NCBI RefSeq assembly: GCF_001039005.1
Contig: NZ_LDWR01000027.1
Span: 1 to 64,000, forward strand
Direction of reading: 5' to 3'
Source of the DNA: Burkholderia cepacia
Lineage (GTDB): Bacteria; Pseudomonadota; Gammaproteobacteria; Burkholderiales; Burkholderiaceae
Length of the DNA stretch: 64,000 nucleotides
Part shown: piece after piece, positions 43,665 through 52,492 of the stretch
How positions within the stretch are numbered: the first letter of the stretch is position 1
How the letters are laid out: every line of letters begins with the position of its first letter
Notes under the pieces: model-generated
Databases searched by the model: none
Told to the model about the DNA's origin: nothing
What the model saw: the letters and a program-made list of their open reading frames with translations, nothing else
Made by a program: the position numbers and the translations under genes

Positions 43665-44117
43665 ATGCAAATCATTCTGTTGGAAAAAGTCGCCAACCTG
43701 GGCAACCTCGGCGACATCGTCAAGGTCAAGGACGGTTACGCTCGCAACTTCCTGATCCCGAACCGCAAGGCTCGTCGTGCAACGAAGGAAGCGATCGCTG
43801 AATTCGAAGTCCGCCGCGCGGAACTCGAAAAGGTCGCCGCTGAAAAGCTGGCAGCATCGCAGGCAGTCGGCGAGAAGCTGAACGGCCAGTCGTTCGAAAT
43901 CACGCAGAAGTCGGGCGTTGACGGCCGTCTGTTCGGCTCCGTCACGAACGGCGACGTCGCTGAACTGCTGAAGAAGGCAGGTTACGAAGTCGAGAAGCTG
44001 CAAGTTCGCATGCCGGAAGGCCCGCTGAAGATGATCGGCGAGCACAACGTCCAGATCGCACTGCACACGGACGTCATCGTCGACGTCACGGTCAACGTGA
44101 TCGGCGACCACGCGTAA
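43665..44117 (+). CDS. rplI: 50S ribosomal protein L9
   Basis: This 150-residue protein has the N-terminal [30 protein letters not shown] rRNA-binding domain, a long connecting helix and a C-terminal domain ([20 protein letters not shown]). It ends the ribosomal operon; a strong terminator follows. Confidence 0.98.
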   Translation: MQIILLEKVANLGNLGDIVKVKDGYARNFLIPNRKARRATKEAIAEFEVRRAELEKVAAEKLAASQAVGEKLNGQSFEITQKSGVDGRLFGSVTNGDVAELLKKAGYEVEKLQVRMPEGPLKMIGEHNVQIALHTDVIVDVTVNVIGDHA

Positions 44118-44158
44118 GCGTACGCAAGCTTCCCGGGCGGCTTCCGCTGTCCGGACAA

Positions 44159-44196
44159 GGGCAGGCGCCCGGGCAACCGGGGCCTGCCTTTTTTAT
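44159..44196 (+). terminator. Intrinsic terminator after rplI
   Basis: The GC-rich hairpin built on GGCAGG/CCTGCC (44160-44165 with 44183-44188) is followed by TTTTTTATT. Confidence 0.88.
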
Positions 44197-44256
44197 TGCC
44201 GCATCACTGGCGGCCGGTATGGCGCCGTCCTGTGTAATTCGCGATAATCCCAACCC

Positions 44257-45639
44257 ATGAACGCGCCGCAAGATCCCCAAATCGAATCGCTGAAAGTCCC
44301 GCCGCATTCGGTCGAAGCCGAACAGTCGGTGCTCGGCGGCCTGTTGCTCGACAACGCGGCATGGGACCGGATTGCCGACTTCCTGTCGCAGGGCGATTTC
44401 TATCGCTACGACCACCGGATCATCTACGAGCACATCGGCCGACTGATCGCGTCGACACGCCCGGCCGACGTCGTGACCGTGTACGAAGCGATGGTCACGT
44501 CCGGCAAGGCCGACGACGTCGGCGGGCTCGCGTACCTGAACGCGCTCGCGCAGAATACGCCGAGCGCGGCGAACATCCGTCGTTATGCCGAAATCGTGCG
44601 CGACCGCGCGGTGCTGCGCCGGCTCGTGTCGGTTGCCGACGAAATCTCGGCCGACGCGTTCAATCCGCAGGGCAAGGAAGTCCGTCAGCTGCTCGACGAA
44701 GCCGAGTCGAAGGTGTTCTCGATCGCCGAAGAGGGCGCGCGCGGCAACCAGGGCTTCCTCGAGGTCGGCCCGCTGCTCACGCAGGTCGTCGAACGCATCG
44801 ACACGCTGTACCACACCGCGAACCCGAGCGACGTCACGGGCACGCCGACGGGCTTCGTCGACCTCGACCGGATGACCTCCGGGATGCACGGTGGTGAACT
44901 GATCATCGTCGCGGGGCGGCCGTCGATGGGCAAGACCGCGCTGTCGATGAACATCGGCGAATATGTCGCGGTCGAGTACGGGCTGCCCGTCGCGGTGTTC
45001 TCGATGGAAATGCCGGGTACCCAGCTCGTGATGCGTATGCTCGGCTCGATCGGCCGGCTCGATCAGCACCGGATGCGGACGGGTCGCCTGACCGACGAGG
45101 ACTGGCCGAAGCTGACCCATGCGGTGCAGAAGATGAGCGAGGCGCAACTCTTCATCGACGAGACGGGTGGCCTGAACCCGATGGAATTGCGCTCGCGCGC
45201 GCGGCGTCTCGCGCGGCAATGCGGCAAGCTCGGCCTCATCATCGTCGACTACCTGCAGCTGATGTCGGGCTCGTCGCAGGGCGAGAACCGCGCGACCGAA
45301 ATCTCGGAAATTTCACGGTCGCTGAAGAGTCTCGCGAAGGAACTCGACGTGCCGGTGATCGCGCTGTCGCAGTTGAACCGTGGCCTCGAGCAGCGCCCGA
45401 ACAAGCGTCCGGTGATGTCGGACCTGCGCGAATCCGGTGCAATCGAACAGGATGCGGACGTGATCCTGTTCATCTATCGCGATGAAGTTTACAATCCCGA
45501 CAGCCCGGACAAAGGGACGGCCGAGATTATCATCGGCAAGCAGCGTAACGGTCCGATCGGACCCGTTCGACTCACGTTCCTGGGGCAATACACGAAGTTC
45601 GATAATTTCGCCGGGGCGCAGAACTTCCACGGCGAGTAA
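44257..45639 (+). CDS. dnaB: Replicative DNA helicase DnaB
   Basis: This 460-residue hexameric helicase has the N-terminal primase-interacting domain (PHSVEAEQSVLGGLLLDN) and the RecA-like domain with Walker A AGRPSMGKTA, Walker B LIIVDYLQLM and the LSQLNRGLEQRPNKRPVMSDLRESGAIEQDAD block. No intein or insertion is seen. It is transcribed separately from rplI. A GATAAT box lies at about 44243. Confidence 0.98.
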   Translation: MNAPQDPQIESLKVPPHSVEAEQSVLGGLLLDNAAWDRIADFLSQGDFYRYDHRIIYEHIGRLIASTRPADVVTVYEAMVTSGKADDVGGLAYLNALAQNTPSAANIRRYAEIVRDRAVLRRLVSVADEISADAFNPQGKEVRQLLDEAESKVFSIAEEGARGNQGFLEVGPLLTQVVERIDTLYHTANPSDVTGTPTGFVDLDRMTSGMHGGELIIVAGRPSMGKTALSMNIGEYVAVEYGLPVAVFSMEMPGTQLVMRMLGSIGRLDQHRMRTGRLTDEDWPKLTHAVQKMSEAQLFIDETGGLNPMELRSRARRLARQCGKLGLIIVDYLQLMSGSSQGENRATEISEISRSLKSLAKELDVPVIALSQLNRGLEQRPNKRPVMSDLRESGAIEQDADVILFIYRDEVYNPDSPDKGTAEIIIGKQRNGPIGPVRLTFLGQYTKFDNFAGAQNFHGE

Positions 45640-45683
45640 CGCCGGAAGTAAACCCTTATTTCGCCAAACGTTGTATTCAATCC

Positions 45684-45707
45684 CGGCGCGCGTATATGCG
45701 CGCGCCG
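45684..45707. other. Perfect 9-base hairpin between dnaB and the pit operon
   Basis: CGGCGCGCG pairs with CGCGCGCCG around TATATG. There is no T-run. It may end the dnaB mRNA or be a protein site in the pit promoter region (a TACAAT box follows at 45726). Confidence 0.4.
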
Positions 45708-45777
45708 AGTCGCGACCGGAAACGGTACAATGTCGCCCGTTTTCGTGACAGTAGTTTGACAATCTCTCAGGAATCCC

Positions 45778-46404
45778 ATGTTCGGTCGATTCATGCCCAC
45801 CGAGGGCAAGTTCTTTGAACTCTTCAACGCGCACGCGAAGCACATCGTTTCCGGTGGCCGCGAGCTCGAACTGCTGATCGACAATCTCGCCGACGCCGAG
45901 ATTCACAAGCAAAACGTGCAGACCGCCGAGAAGGCCGCTGACAAGCTCACGCACGAAGCGATCGATTTGCTGCACAAGACTTTCATCACGCCGCTCGATC
46001 GCGACGAGATCCACAAGCTGATCACGACGATGGACGACATCCTCGACCTGATGGAAGACGTCGCAACGGCCGTCTCGCTGTACGACGTGCGTGCCGTCAC
46101 GTCGGAGGCGAGCCAGCTCGCGCACATCGTCACGCAGTCGGCCCAGCACGTGCAGCAGGCGGTCGGCATGCTGTCCGACATGAAGCAGTCGGGGCAGATC
46201 CTCAAGCAGTGCGAGGAGATCGACCGCTGGGAGTCGGAGGCCGATCGCGTGCTGCGCGCGGCGATGTCGAAGCTGTTCCGCGAAGAAGACGACGTGAAGA
46301 CGCTCATCAAGCTGAAGGCGATCTACGAGCTGCTCGAAGAGATCACCGACAAGTGCGAGGACGTCGCGAACATCATCGAAGGCATCGTGCTGGAAAACGC
46401 CTGA
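45778..46404 (+). CDS. DUF47 (PhoU-like) phosphate transport regulator
   Basis: This 208-residue all-helical protein has E/D-x-x-x-D metal-binding repeats of the PhoU/DUF47 fold (TPLDRDEIHKLITTMDDILDLMEDVA and DEITDKCEDVANIIEG-like end). DUF47 genes precede pit genes and modulate the transporter. It is 10 bases upstream of pit. Start after CAGGAATCCC. Confidence 0.9.
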   Translation: MFGRFMPTEGKFFELFNAHAKHIVSGGRELELLIDNLADAEIHKQNVQTAEKAADKLTHEAIDLLHKTFITPLDRDEIHKLITTMDDILDLMEDVATAVSLYDVRAVTSEASQLAHIVTQSAQHVQQAVGMLSDMKQSGQILKQCEEIDRWESEADRVLRAAMSKLFREEDDVKTLIKLKAIYELLEEITDKCEDVANIIEGIVLENA

Positions 46405-46414
46405 GCGGACCACG

Positions 46415-47425
46415 ATGCATTCGATACAACTCGCCCTATGGATGGTCGCGACGCTGGTGCTCGTCGCGCTCGTATTCGACTTTATGAACGGCTTCCACGA
46501 CGCGGCGAACTCGATCGCCACCGTCGTGTCCACCGGGGTGCTGAAGCCCCAGCAGGCCGTGGTGTTCGCGGCCGCGTTCAACGTCATCGCGTATTTCATC
46601 TTCCACCTGAAAGTCGCGCAGACCGTCGGTAAAGGCACGATCGATCCCGAGATCGTCGACCACTATGTCGTGTTCGGCGCACTGGTCGGCGCGATCGGCT
46701 GGAACGTGATCACCTGGTACTACGGGATTCCGTCGAGCTCGTCGCACGCGCTGATCGGCGGCCTCGTCGGCGCGGCACTCGCGAAGTCGGGCTGGAGCTC
46801 GCTGAACATGGACGGGCTGATGAAGACCGTCGCGTTCATCTTCATTTCGCCGCTGCTCGGCTTCATCCTCGGTTCGCTGTTCATGCTCGGCGTGTCGTGG
46901 CTGTATTTCCGTACCGCGCCAAGCAAGGTCGACCGGCGCTTCCGACGGCTCCAGCTGCTGTCGGCCGGCCTGTACAGCCTCGGCCACGGCGGCAACGACG
47001 CGCAGAAGACGATCGGCATCATCTGGATGCTGCTGATCGCGTCGGGTTATGCGTCGGCGACGTCCGATGCGCCGCCCGCATGGGTGATCGGCGCGTGTTA
47101 CCTGTCGATGGGCCTCGGCACGCTGTTCGGCGGCTGGCGCATCGTGCGCACGATGGGCCAGAAGATCACGAAGCTCAAGCCGGTCGGCGGTTTCTGCGCG
47201 GAAAGTGGTGGTGCGATCACGCTGTTCATTGCGTCGTTCCTCGGCATTCCCGTGTCGACCACGCATACGATCACCGGCGCGATCGTCGGCGTCGGCGCGA
47301 CGCGCAAGCTGTCGGCCGTGCGCTGGGGCGTTGCCGGCAACATCGTGTGGGCGTGGGTGCTGACGATTCCCGCATCCGCGCTGATCGCGGCCGGTGGATG
47401 GTGGCTCGGACACCGGATCTTCTGA
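46415..47425 (+). CDS. pit: Low-affinity inorganic phosphate transporter Pit
   Basis: This 336-residue PiT-family permease has about ten membrane helices and both duplicated signature motifs: FDFMNGFHDAANSIATVVSTGVL near residue 21 and the second half GHGGNDAQKTIGIIW, plus ESGGAITLF...PVSTTHTITGAIVG. It moves metal-phosphate with H+. Coupled to the DUF47 gene. Confidence 0.95.
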   Translation: MHSIQLALWMVATLVLVALVFDFMNGFHDAANSIATVVSTGVLKPQQAVVFAAAFNVIAYFIFHLKVAQTVGKGTIDPEIVDHYVVFGALVGAIGWNVITWYYGIPSSSSHALIGGLVGAALAKSGWSSLNMDGLMKTVAFIFISPLLGFILGSLFMLGVSWLYFRTAPSKVDRRFRRLQLLSAGLYSLGHGGNDAQKTIGIIWMLLIASGYASATSDAPPAWVIGACYLSMGLGTLFGGWRIVRTMGQKITKLKPVGGFCAESGGAITLFIASFLGIPVSTTHTITGAIVGVGATRKLSAVRWGVAGNIVWAWVLTIPASALIAAGGWWLGHRIF

Positions 47426-47449
47426 TCGCCGACACTGCAGGATCGACAT

Positions 47450-47488
47450 GAAATGCGCCGCACGCCGAAAGGCTGCGGCGCATTTTCT
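47450..47488 (+). terminator. Intrinsic terminator after pit
   Basis: AAATGCGCCGCA pairs with TGCGGCGCATTT (47451-47485 region), followed by TCTTTT. It also has A-residues on the left for the convergent gene. Confidence 0.85.
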
Positions 47489-47558
47489 TTTGAGGATGCG
47501 GGAGTGTGCGACGAACGGCGGGTGCTGTTCCGTATGGCCGCAGGCAGGGCGAAACGGG

Positions 47559-48638
47559 CTAGTAACTTCCGTTCGCGAACCGGGCGATCGGATCGTCGGC
47601 CGTGCCGGTGTGCGGGACGACGGGCGCGGATTGTGTCGATGCACGCAGTACCTGCACGGCGGCGGGCTCGGTGCTGCGCGCAGCCGTCGCGGCAGGGGCG
47701 GGTGCCGGTTCCGCATCGAAAGCGGCAGCCTGGGCGGCCGTCAGTGTCGTGGTCGGAATCTGTGTACCGACCTCCGCCGGGCTGGCCGGCGCTGCATCTG
47801 CCGTCATCGCGGTTACGCTGCCATTCACAGACGTTGCCTGCTGCTGAGCCGCCTGAACGCGCGGCGGCGGCGGTTCGTACGGATCGGCGGGCGCGGCCGC
47901 GGGTGCGACCGCAACTGCGGCGGTCGACACGGCCGGCGTGACCCGAGCGGGCGACTGGGGCGCTCCGGCTTGCGACGAAGCATACGCAGGCGGGCGCGGC
48001 GCGGCGGCAGTCACGACGGGGGCGGGCGCGACCGCCGGCGGGTTGCGCGGCTCGTCGCGCCGTGCGTCGTAGGTCGGCGCATCGAACGGTGCGGGCGCCG
48101 TGCGCGGCGGCGCGACGCGGCGAATGCCGTCGAAGCGCTTGGCCCAGTACGGGTTCGTCAGGTAGTCGAGCCGCACGGTGCCGCCCGTCGACGGTGCGTT
48201 GACGAAGCGCAGCTTGCCGACATAGATGCCGACGTGCGAATGCGGCCGTCCGGTCGTATTGAAGAAGATCAGGTCGCCCGGTGCGACCTGGTCGGGGTCG
48301 ATCGACACACCGCGGCCGCTCATGTCGGCGGTCGTGCGCGGCAGGTTCACGTCGGCCGCGCGGCCGATCACGTAGCGCACGAGCCCGCTGCAGTCGAAGC
48401 CGCTCGTCGGGGTGTTGCCGCCCCAGCGATACGGAACGCCGACGAGGCTCATCGCCTGGATCGAGATTTCTTCCTGGCCGACGCTGTGATCGACGAATTT
48501 CGGGAAATTGGCGGGCGCGGGGAATGCGCGCGGCGTCGTGATCTTCATTCCCGGGTCGCGCGATGCCGACTGCGGCGGCACGCTCGAGCAGGCCGCAAGC
48601 AGTGAAACGACGGTGACGGGAACCCAGATTCGAAGCAT
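47559..48638 (-). CDS. NlpC/P60 peptidoglycan hydrolase lipoprotein
   Basis: This 359-residue protein has a lipoprotein signal (lipobox LLAAC) and an NlpC/P60 domain at about residues 50-175 with catalytic Cys in GFDCSGL and His in HSHVGIYVG. It should cut D-Glu/mDAP-type stem peptide bonds in murein. The C-terminal ~180 residues are Ala/Pro-rich, without conserved domain, probably disordered. Confidence 0.9.
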   Translation of the reverse strand: MLRIWVPVTVVSLLAACSSVPPQSASRDPGMKITTPRAFPAPANFPKFVDHSVGQEEISIQAMSLVGVPYRWGGNTPTSGFDCSGLVRYVIGRAADVNLPRTTADMSGRGVSIDPDQVAPGDLIFFNTTGRPHSHVGIYVGKLRFVNAPSTGGTVRLDYLTNPYWAKRFDGIRRVAPPRTAPAPFDAPTYDARRDEPRNPPAVAPAPVVTAAAPRPPAYASSQAGAPQSPARVTPAVSTAAVAVAPAAAPADPYEPPPPRVQAAQQQATSVNGSVTAMTADAAPASPAEVGTQIPTTTLTAAQAAAFDAEPAPAPAATAARSTEPAAVQVLRASTQSAPVVPHTGTADDPIARFANGSY

Positions 48639-48805
48639 GGCAAGGCGGGCGAGTGCGGCGCGCTCGCGAATCGTATGACAACAGACAGACCCGATGGTAG
48701 ACGCTCCGGCGGGGCTTAAGCAACCATTCCTGAGAATTTACTTGAAGTTTCGCGCGTAAGTGAGGTTGTTGCGTGACGATGCGTTACTTGCGTTTTCGAC
48801 CCCAA

Positions 48806-48836
48806 ATAAAAACGGCGCTCCGGAAACGAAGCGCCG
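48806..48836 (-). terminator. Intrinsic terminator of the PIN-PhoH gene
   Basis: On the minus strand CGGCGCT/AGCGCCG with a 10-base loop is followed by TTTTTAT, 40 bases beyond the stop. Confidence 0.85.
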
Positions 48837-48875
48837 CGATGCGTCGAAAGCCGGCCGACGGGCCGGCCTGCCGCG

Positions 48876-50678
48876 TTACAGGATGTCCGACGCGTAGTCG
48901 GCGAGCCGCGAGCGTTCGCCGCGCGCGAGCGTCACGTGGCCGCTGTGGCCCCAGCCCTTGAAGCGGTCGACGACGTAGGTCAGGCCCGAGCTGCCTTCGG
49001 TCAGGTAAGGCGTGTCGATCTGCGCGATGTTGCCGAGGCACACGATCTTCGTGCCAGGGCCCGCGCGCGTGACGAGCGTCTTCATCTGCTTCGGCGTCAG
49101 GTTCTGCGCCTCGTCGATGATCAGGTACTTGTCGACGAACGTGCGGCCGCGCATGAAGTTCATGCTCTTCACCTTCAGGCGCGAACGGATCAGCTCCTGC
49201 GTCGCGGCACGTCCCCATTCGCCGGCCGCGTCGTCGGTCTTCTGCAGCACTTCGAGGTTGTCGTCGAAGGCACCCATCCACGGCTGCATCTTCTCTTCCT
49301 CGGTACCGGGCAGGAAACCGATGTCCTCGCCGACGGGCACGGTCGCGCGCGTCACGATGATCTCGTTGTAGCGCTTGTCGTCGAGTACCTGCGCGAGGCC
49401 GGCCGCGAGCGCGACGAGCGTCTTGCCGGTACCGGCCTGGCCGAGCAGCGTGACGAAATCGATCTCCGGGTTCATCAGCAGGTTCAGCGCGAAGTTCTGC
49501 TCGCGGTTGCGCGCGGTGATGCCCCACACGTTGTTCTTGTGGTGGCTGTAGTCGCGCAGCGTCTGCAGCAGCGCCGTCTTGCCGTTCAGTTCGCGGACGA
49601 TCGCATGGAACGTCGGTTCACCGTTCTGCGGCTCGAGATAGACGAACTCGTTGACGAGCATCGACGCGACGAGCGGGCCCGTCACGCGGTAGTACGTGGT
49701 GCCCGTCTTCGTGTCCTGCCAGCTCTCCATGCCCTTCGCGTGCTTGGTCCAGAAGTCCTGCGGCAGTTCGCGCACGCCGGTGTAGAGGAGATCCGAATCC
49801 TCGAGCACCTGGTCGTTGAAGTAGTCTTCCGCGGGCAGGCCGAGCGCATGCGCCTTGATCCGCATGTTGATGTCTTTCGACACCAGCACGACCTGGCGGT
49901 CGGGCCGGTCGCGCTGCAGCGCGCGCACGACGCCGAGGATCTGGTTGTCGGCCTTGCCTTCGGGCAGCCCTTCGACGGGGGCGATGTCGGTGAGCTTCGT
50001 CTGGAAGTACAGGCGGCCGAGCGCCTCGCGGCTGCCGAGGCGCGACAGCGGAATGCCGGCCGAGATCGGGCCGCCGTCGGCGACGAGCGCGTCGAGCGTG
50101 CGGCTGACCTGACGCGCATTGCGTGCGACCTCGGACATCCCCTTCTTGTGGTTGTCGAGTTCCTCGAGCGTCATCATCGGCAGATAGACGTCGTGTTCCT
50201 CGAAGCGGAAGAGGCTGCTCGGGTCGTGCATCAGCACGTTGGTGTCGAGCACGAACAGTTTCTGCTGCTCGGCTTCGGCCGGCTTGCGGCTGCGCGACTT
50301 CGTCGTCGCGCCGGTATCGCGCGCGGGTGCCGCGGCCGGTTTGTCGGCGGCCGGCTTGTCGTTGCGCGCGACGACCGGTGCCGCGGGTTCGGCGGGCGCC
50401 GGCATCGGCTGCAACAGGGCAGCCGTCTGTTTGGTCTTGCGGCCGCGGGCGGGTGCGCTCGCGGCATCCTGCGCCGAAGGCGCGACGGCGCGCAGCGGCG
50501 CGGCCGTGTTCGCGGCTTCGATCATCGGTTGGGCCACGCTGGCCGGGCCATAGTCACCGGCTGTGGATGCGTCCCCTTCGGCGGATTTCTTCGCGGCTTT
50601 CGCGGGCCGCGCTTTCGCCTTGTATTCGTCGGGCGGCAGAAGGCTGCCGAGCTTGCTGGGGGGAGTAGGCAAAGGCAT
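48876..50678 (-). CDS. PIN-PhoH ATPase (PhoH2-like)
   Basis: This 600-residue protein has an Ala/Pro/Lys-rich N-terminal ~155 residues, a PIN nuclease domain (FVLDTNVLMHDPSSLFRF, later DRQVVLVSKDINMRIKA, with acidic catalytic residues) and a C-terminal PhoH ATPase with P-loop GQAGTGKT and Walker B YLIIDEAQNLTP. PIN-PhoH proteins are RNA helicase/ribonucleases in other bacteria. The start MPLPTPPSKLG follows GAGGGACACC; the longer in-frame start lacks a ribosome site. Confidence 0.92.
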   Translation of the reverse strand: MPLPTPPSKLGSLLPPDEYKAKARPAKAAKKSAEGDASTAGDYGPASVAQPMIEAANTAAPLRAVAPSAQDAASAPARGRKTKQTAALLQPMPAPAEPAAPVVARNDKPAADKPAAAPARDTGATTKSRSRKPAEAEQQKLFVLDTNVLMHDPSSLFRFEEHDVYLPMMTLEELDNHKKGMSEVARNARQVSRTLDALVADGGPISAGIPLSRLGSREALGRLYFQTKLTDIAPVEGLPEGKADNQILGVVRALQRDRPDRQVVLVSKDINMRIKAHALGLPAEDYFNDQVLEDSDLLYTGVRELPQDFWTKHAKGMESWQDTKTGTTYYRVTGPLVASMLVNEFVYLEPQNGEPTFHAIVRELNGKTALLQTLRDYSHHKNNVWGITARNREQNFALNLLMNPEIDFVTLLGQAGTGKTLVALAAGLAQVLDDKRYNEIIVTRATVPVGEDIGFLPGTEEEKMQPWMGAFDDNLEVLQKTDDAAGEWGRAATQELIRSRLKVKSMNFMRGRTFVDKYLIIDEAQNLTPKQMKTLVTRAGPGTKIVCLGNIAQIDTPYLTEGSSGLTYVVDRFKGWGHSGHVTLARGERSRLADYASDIL

Positions 50679-50855
50679 GGTGTCCCTCGGGAGGAATCGT
50701 GTCGCATGGCGTGCGCCGCTGATCGCATCCTGCGTGACGTAGACGCATGCAGTTTGCGCGCGGTGGCGCACAGGAATTTCGTCTAGCCGGTTCGCCTAAG
50801 TGTCGATCAGCTCCTTGACGGGGTGAGGGCCGGACCGAGGGCCGGCGCGCAATCC

Positions 50856-50991
50856 ATAAAAAAAGCCGCTGCCCCGTCGACAGGGGCATGCGGCTCGGCT
50901 GATACCGTCGTAATGCGCGTCAGGTGCTGGCAAGCATCGCTACGAGCACCGGCGCAGCTACGAGAAATATGGGGCGAACTGGCATTCATTG
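50856..50991 (-). ncRNA. Candidate small RNA downstream of bcp
   Basis: The 332-base gap 50679-51010 holds no gene. On the minus strand a promoter-like pair at 51026-50998 is followed by about 135 bases ending in a strong terminator: AGCCGC plus TGCCCC arms (50864-50875 with 50883-50895) with T7 at 50864-50858. The transcript would include several short hairpins. An alternative is the 3' UTR of bcp, or a processed sRNA from it. No protein start is credible in the segment. Confidence 0.5.
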
Positions 50992-50997
50992 CGGGCC

Positions 50998-51026
50998 AAT
51001 ATAACGCGCCTCAAAGCGCTTGTACA
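50998..51026 (-). promoter_or_regulatory. Putative promoter at the 3' end of bcp
   Basis: TGTACA (51026-51021) and TATATT (51003-50998) on the minus strand are separated by 17 bases. The boxes match consensus at 4/6 and 5/6. They straddle the bcp stop and would drive the small RNA candidate. Confidence 0.45.
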
Positions 51027-51472
51027 GCACTTAGCACGTCGTCCACATGCCCCGGTACCTTGATGCCGCGCCATGCCTGACGGAGCACGCCGTCGGCGTC
51101 GATCAGGAACGTCGAGCGCTCGATTCCGCGTACTTCCTTGCCATACATTTTCTTCATCTTGATGACATCGAACAGCGCGCACAGCGCTTCGTCGGCATCG
51201 GAAATCAACGGGAACGGCAGTTCGAGTTTTGCCTTGAAATTGTCATGCGAGCGCAGGCTGTCGCGCGACACGCCGATGACTTCCGCACCGGCTTTCTTGA
51301 ACTTCGGATAGAGATCGCGGAACTGCAGCCCTTCGGTCGTGCAGCCCGGCGTGTTGTCCTTCGGATAGAAGTACAGCACGAGCTTCTTGCCCTTCAGGTC
51401 GGACAGCGAAATGTCGCCGCCCGTGGCCGGTGCGGTGAAATCGGGAACTTGACGGTCAACTTCGACAGACAC
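51011..51472 (-). CDS. bcp: Peroxiredoxin Bcp/PrxQ, lacking the usual resolving Cys
   Basis: This 153-residue thiol peroxidase reduces H2O2 and organic peroxides. The peroxidatic Cys44 lies in DNTPGCTTEG. The E. coli resolving Cys five residues later is replaced (position 49 is Leu); the only other Cys is Cys98, matching a non-essential Cys of E. coli. A 1-Cys mechanism is therefore likely, as described for a subgroup of this family. Start after GGAGAAACACGT. Confidence 0.93.
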   Translation of the reverse strand: MSVEVDRQVPDFTAPATGGDISLSDLKGKKLVLYFYPKDNTPGCTTEGLQFRDLYPKFKKAGAEVIGVSRDSLRSHDNFKAKLELPFPLISDADEALCALFDVIKMKKMYGKEVRGIERSTFLIDADGVLRQAWRGIKVPGHVDDVLSAVQAL

Positions 51473-51582
51473 GTGTTTCTCCTGTTGTTATGCAAAGGCG
51501 CCGCGGCGGCGGCGCGGTTCGGCGGGGCGTCGCGGCAGTGCGCCGCAAGGGCGGAGCGGGCGACGCCGGCTTGCGCGCGAAC

Positions 51583-52479
51583 TCAGTCGGGCTGGACGAT
51601 CAGTTCGCCGGAGCGGCCGGGGATTTCGCCCCACGTGACAGGGTACGATGGCAGCGAGTCGCGGTCCAGCGTCGCGTGGTAGTCGCCCATCGTCGCAAAC
51701 GTGTGGCCTTGCGCGCGCCAGCCGGCGAGCAGTTGTTCGAACACGGGCGCGAGCTTCTGGCCTTCCAGTTCCGCATGCAGCGTGAACACCTGGTCGTGCG
51801 GATTGGTTTCGGTGAACTTGAGGATGTGCGCGGCGACGTTGTGCGTGTCGATGCCGTCGATGCCGAGCACTTCGTCGAGCGTGGGCAGTGTCGTCGGCAT
51901 CTGCACGTGCGACAGCGTGCGGCCGCCGACGACGGGCAGGTACGGCGAATGGCCGCGACCGTCGGATGCGTAGCGCATCCCCCATGCGTCGATCTGCTCG
52001 AACGCGGAATCGTTCATCTGCCAGCCGGCCGCGCCGTGCGTGACGGGCGGCGCGCCGAAGATCTCGATGAAGCGCGCGTGACTCTTCTGCATTTCACGCG
52101 CGGTCCAGTCGCGATCGCGCGCGCGGACGTTGTCCTGCCAGTACACGTGATCCCACGTGTGGATGCCGCATTCGAAGCCGGCCTCGTGAATTGCGCGCAT
52201 GTCGGCGATCGCACGGCGGCCGATGTCGGGGGCCGGCAGCAGCACGCCGTACATCAGCTGCTTCACGCCGTAGTGCTCGACCACCGACGTGCGCGACACC
52301 TTCTTCAGGAAGCCGGGGCGGAACACGCGCCGCAGCGCCCAGCCCGTGTGATCGGGCCCGAGGCTGAAGAGGAAGGTCGCGCGCGCACTGAAGCGGTCGA
52401 AGATGCGCGCGAGGTTCGGCACGCCTTCGCGCGTGCCGCGCAGCGTGTCGACGTCGATCTTGAGAACGATGCGAGCCAA
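51583..52479 (-). CDS. arnD: 4-deoxy-4-formamido-L-arabinose-phosphoundecaprenol deformylase
   Basis: This 298-residue NodB-type deacetylase removes the formyl group from undecaprenyl-phosphate-Ara4FN. It begins with the metal-binding IDVDTLRG and has the GIHTWDHV motif and a C-terminal HAELEGQ/HTF. It ends the seven-gene arn operon. The substrate follows from its neighbours. Confidence 0.93.
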   Translation of the reverse strand: MARIVLKIDVDTLRGTREGVPNLARIFDRFSARATFLFSLGPDHTGWALRRVFRPGFLKKVSRTSVVEHYGVKQLMYGVLLPAPDIGRRAIADMRAIHEAGFECGIHTWDHVYWQDNVRARDRDWTAREMQKSHARFIEIFGAPPVTHGAAGWQMNDSAFEQIDAWGMRYASDGRGHSPYLPVVGGRTLSHVQMPTTLPTLDEVLGIDGIDTHNVAAHILKFTETNPHDQVFTLHAELEGQKLAPVFEQLLAGWRAQGHTFATMGDYHATLDRDSLPSYPVTWGEIPGRSGELIVQPD

Positions 52480-52492
52480 GCGAACGACCCGA

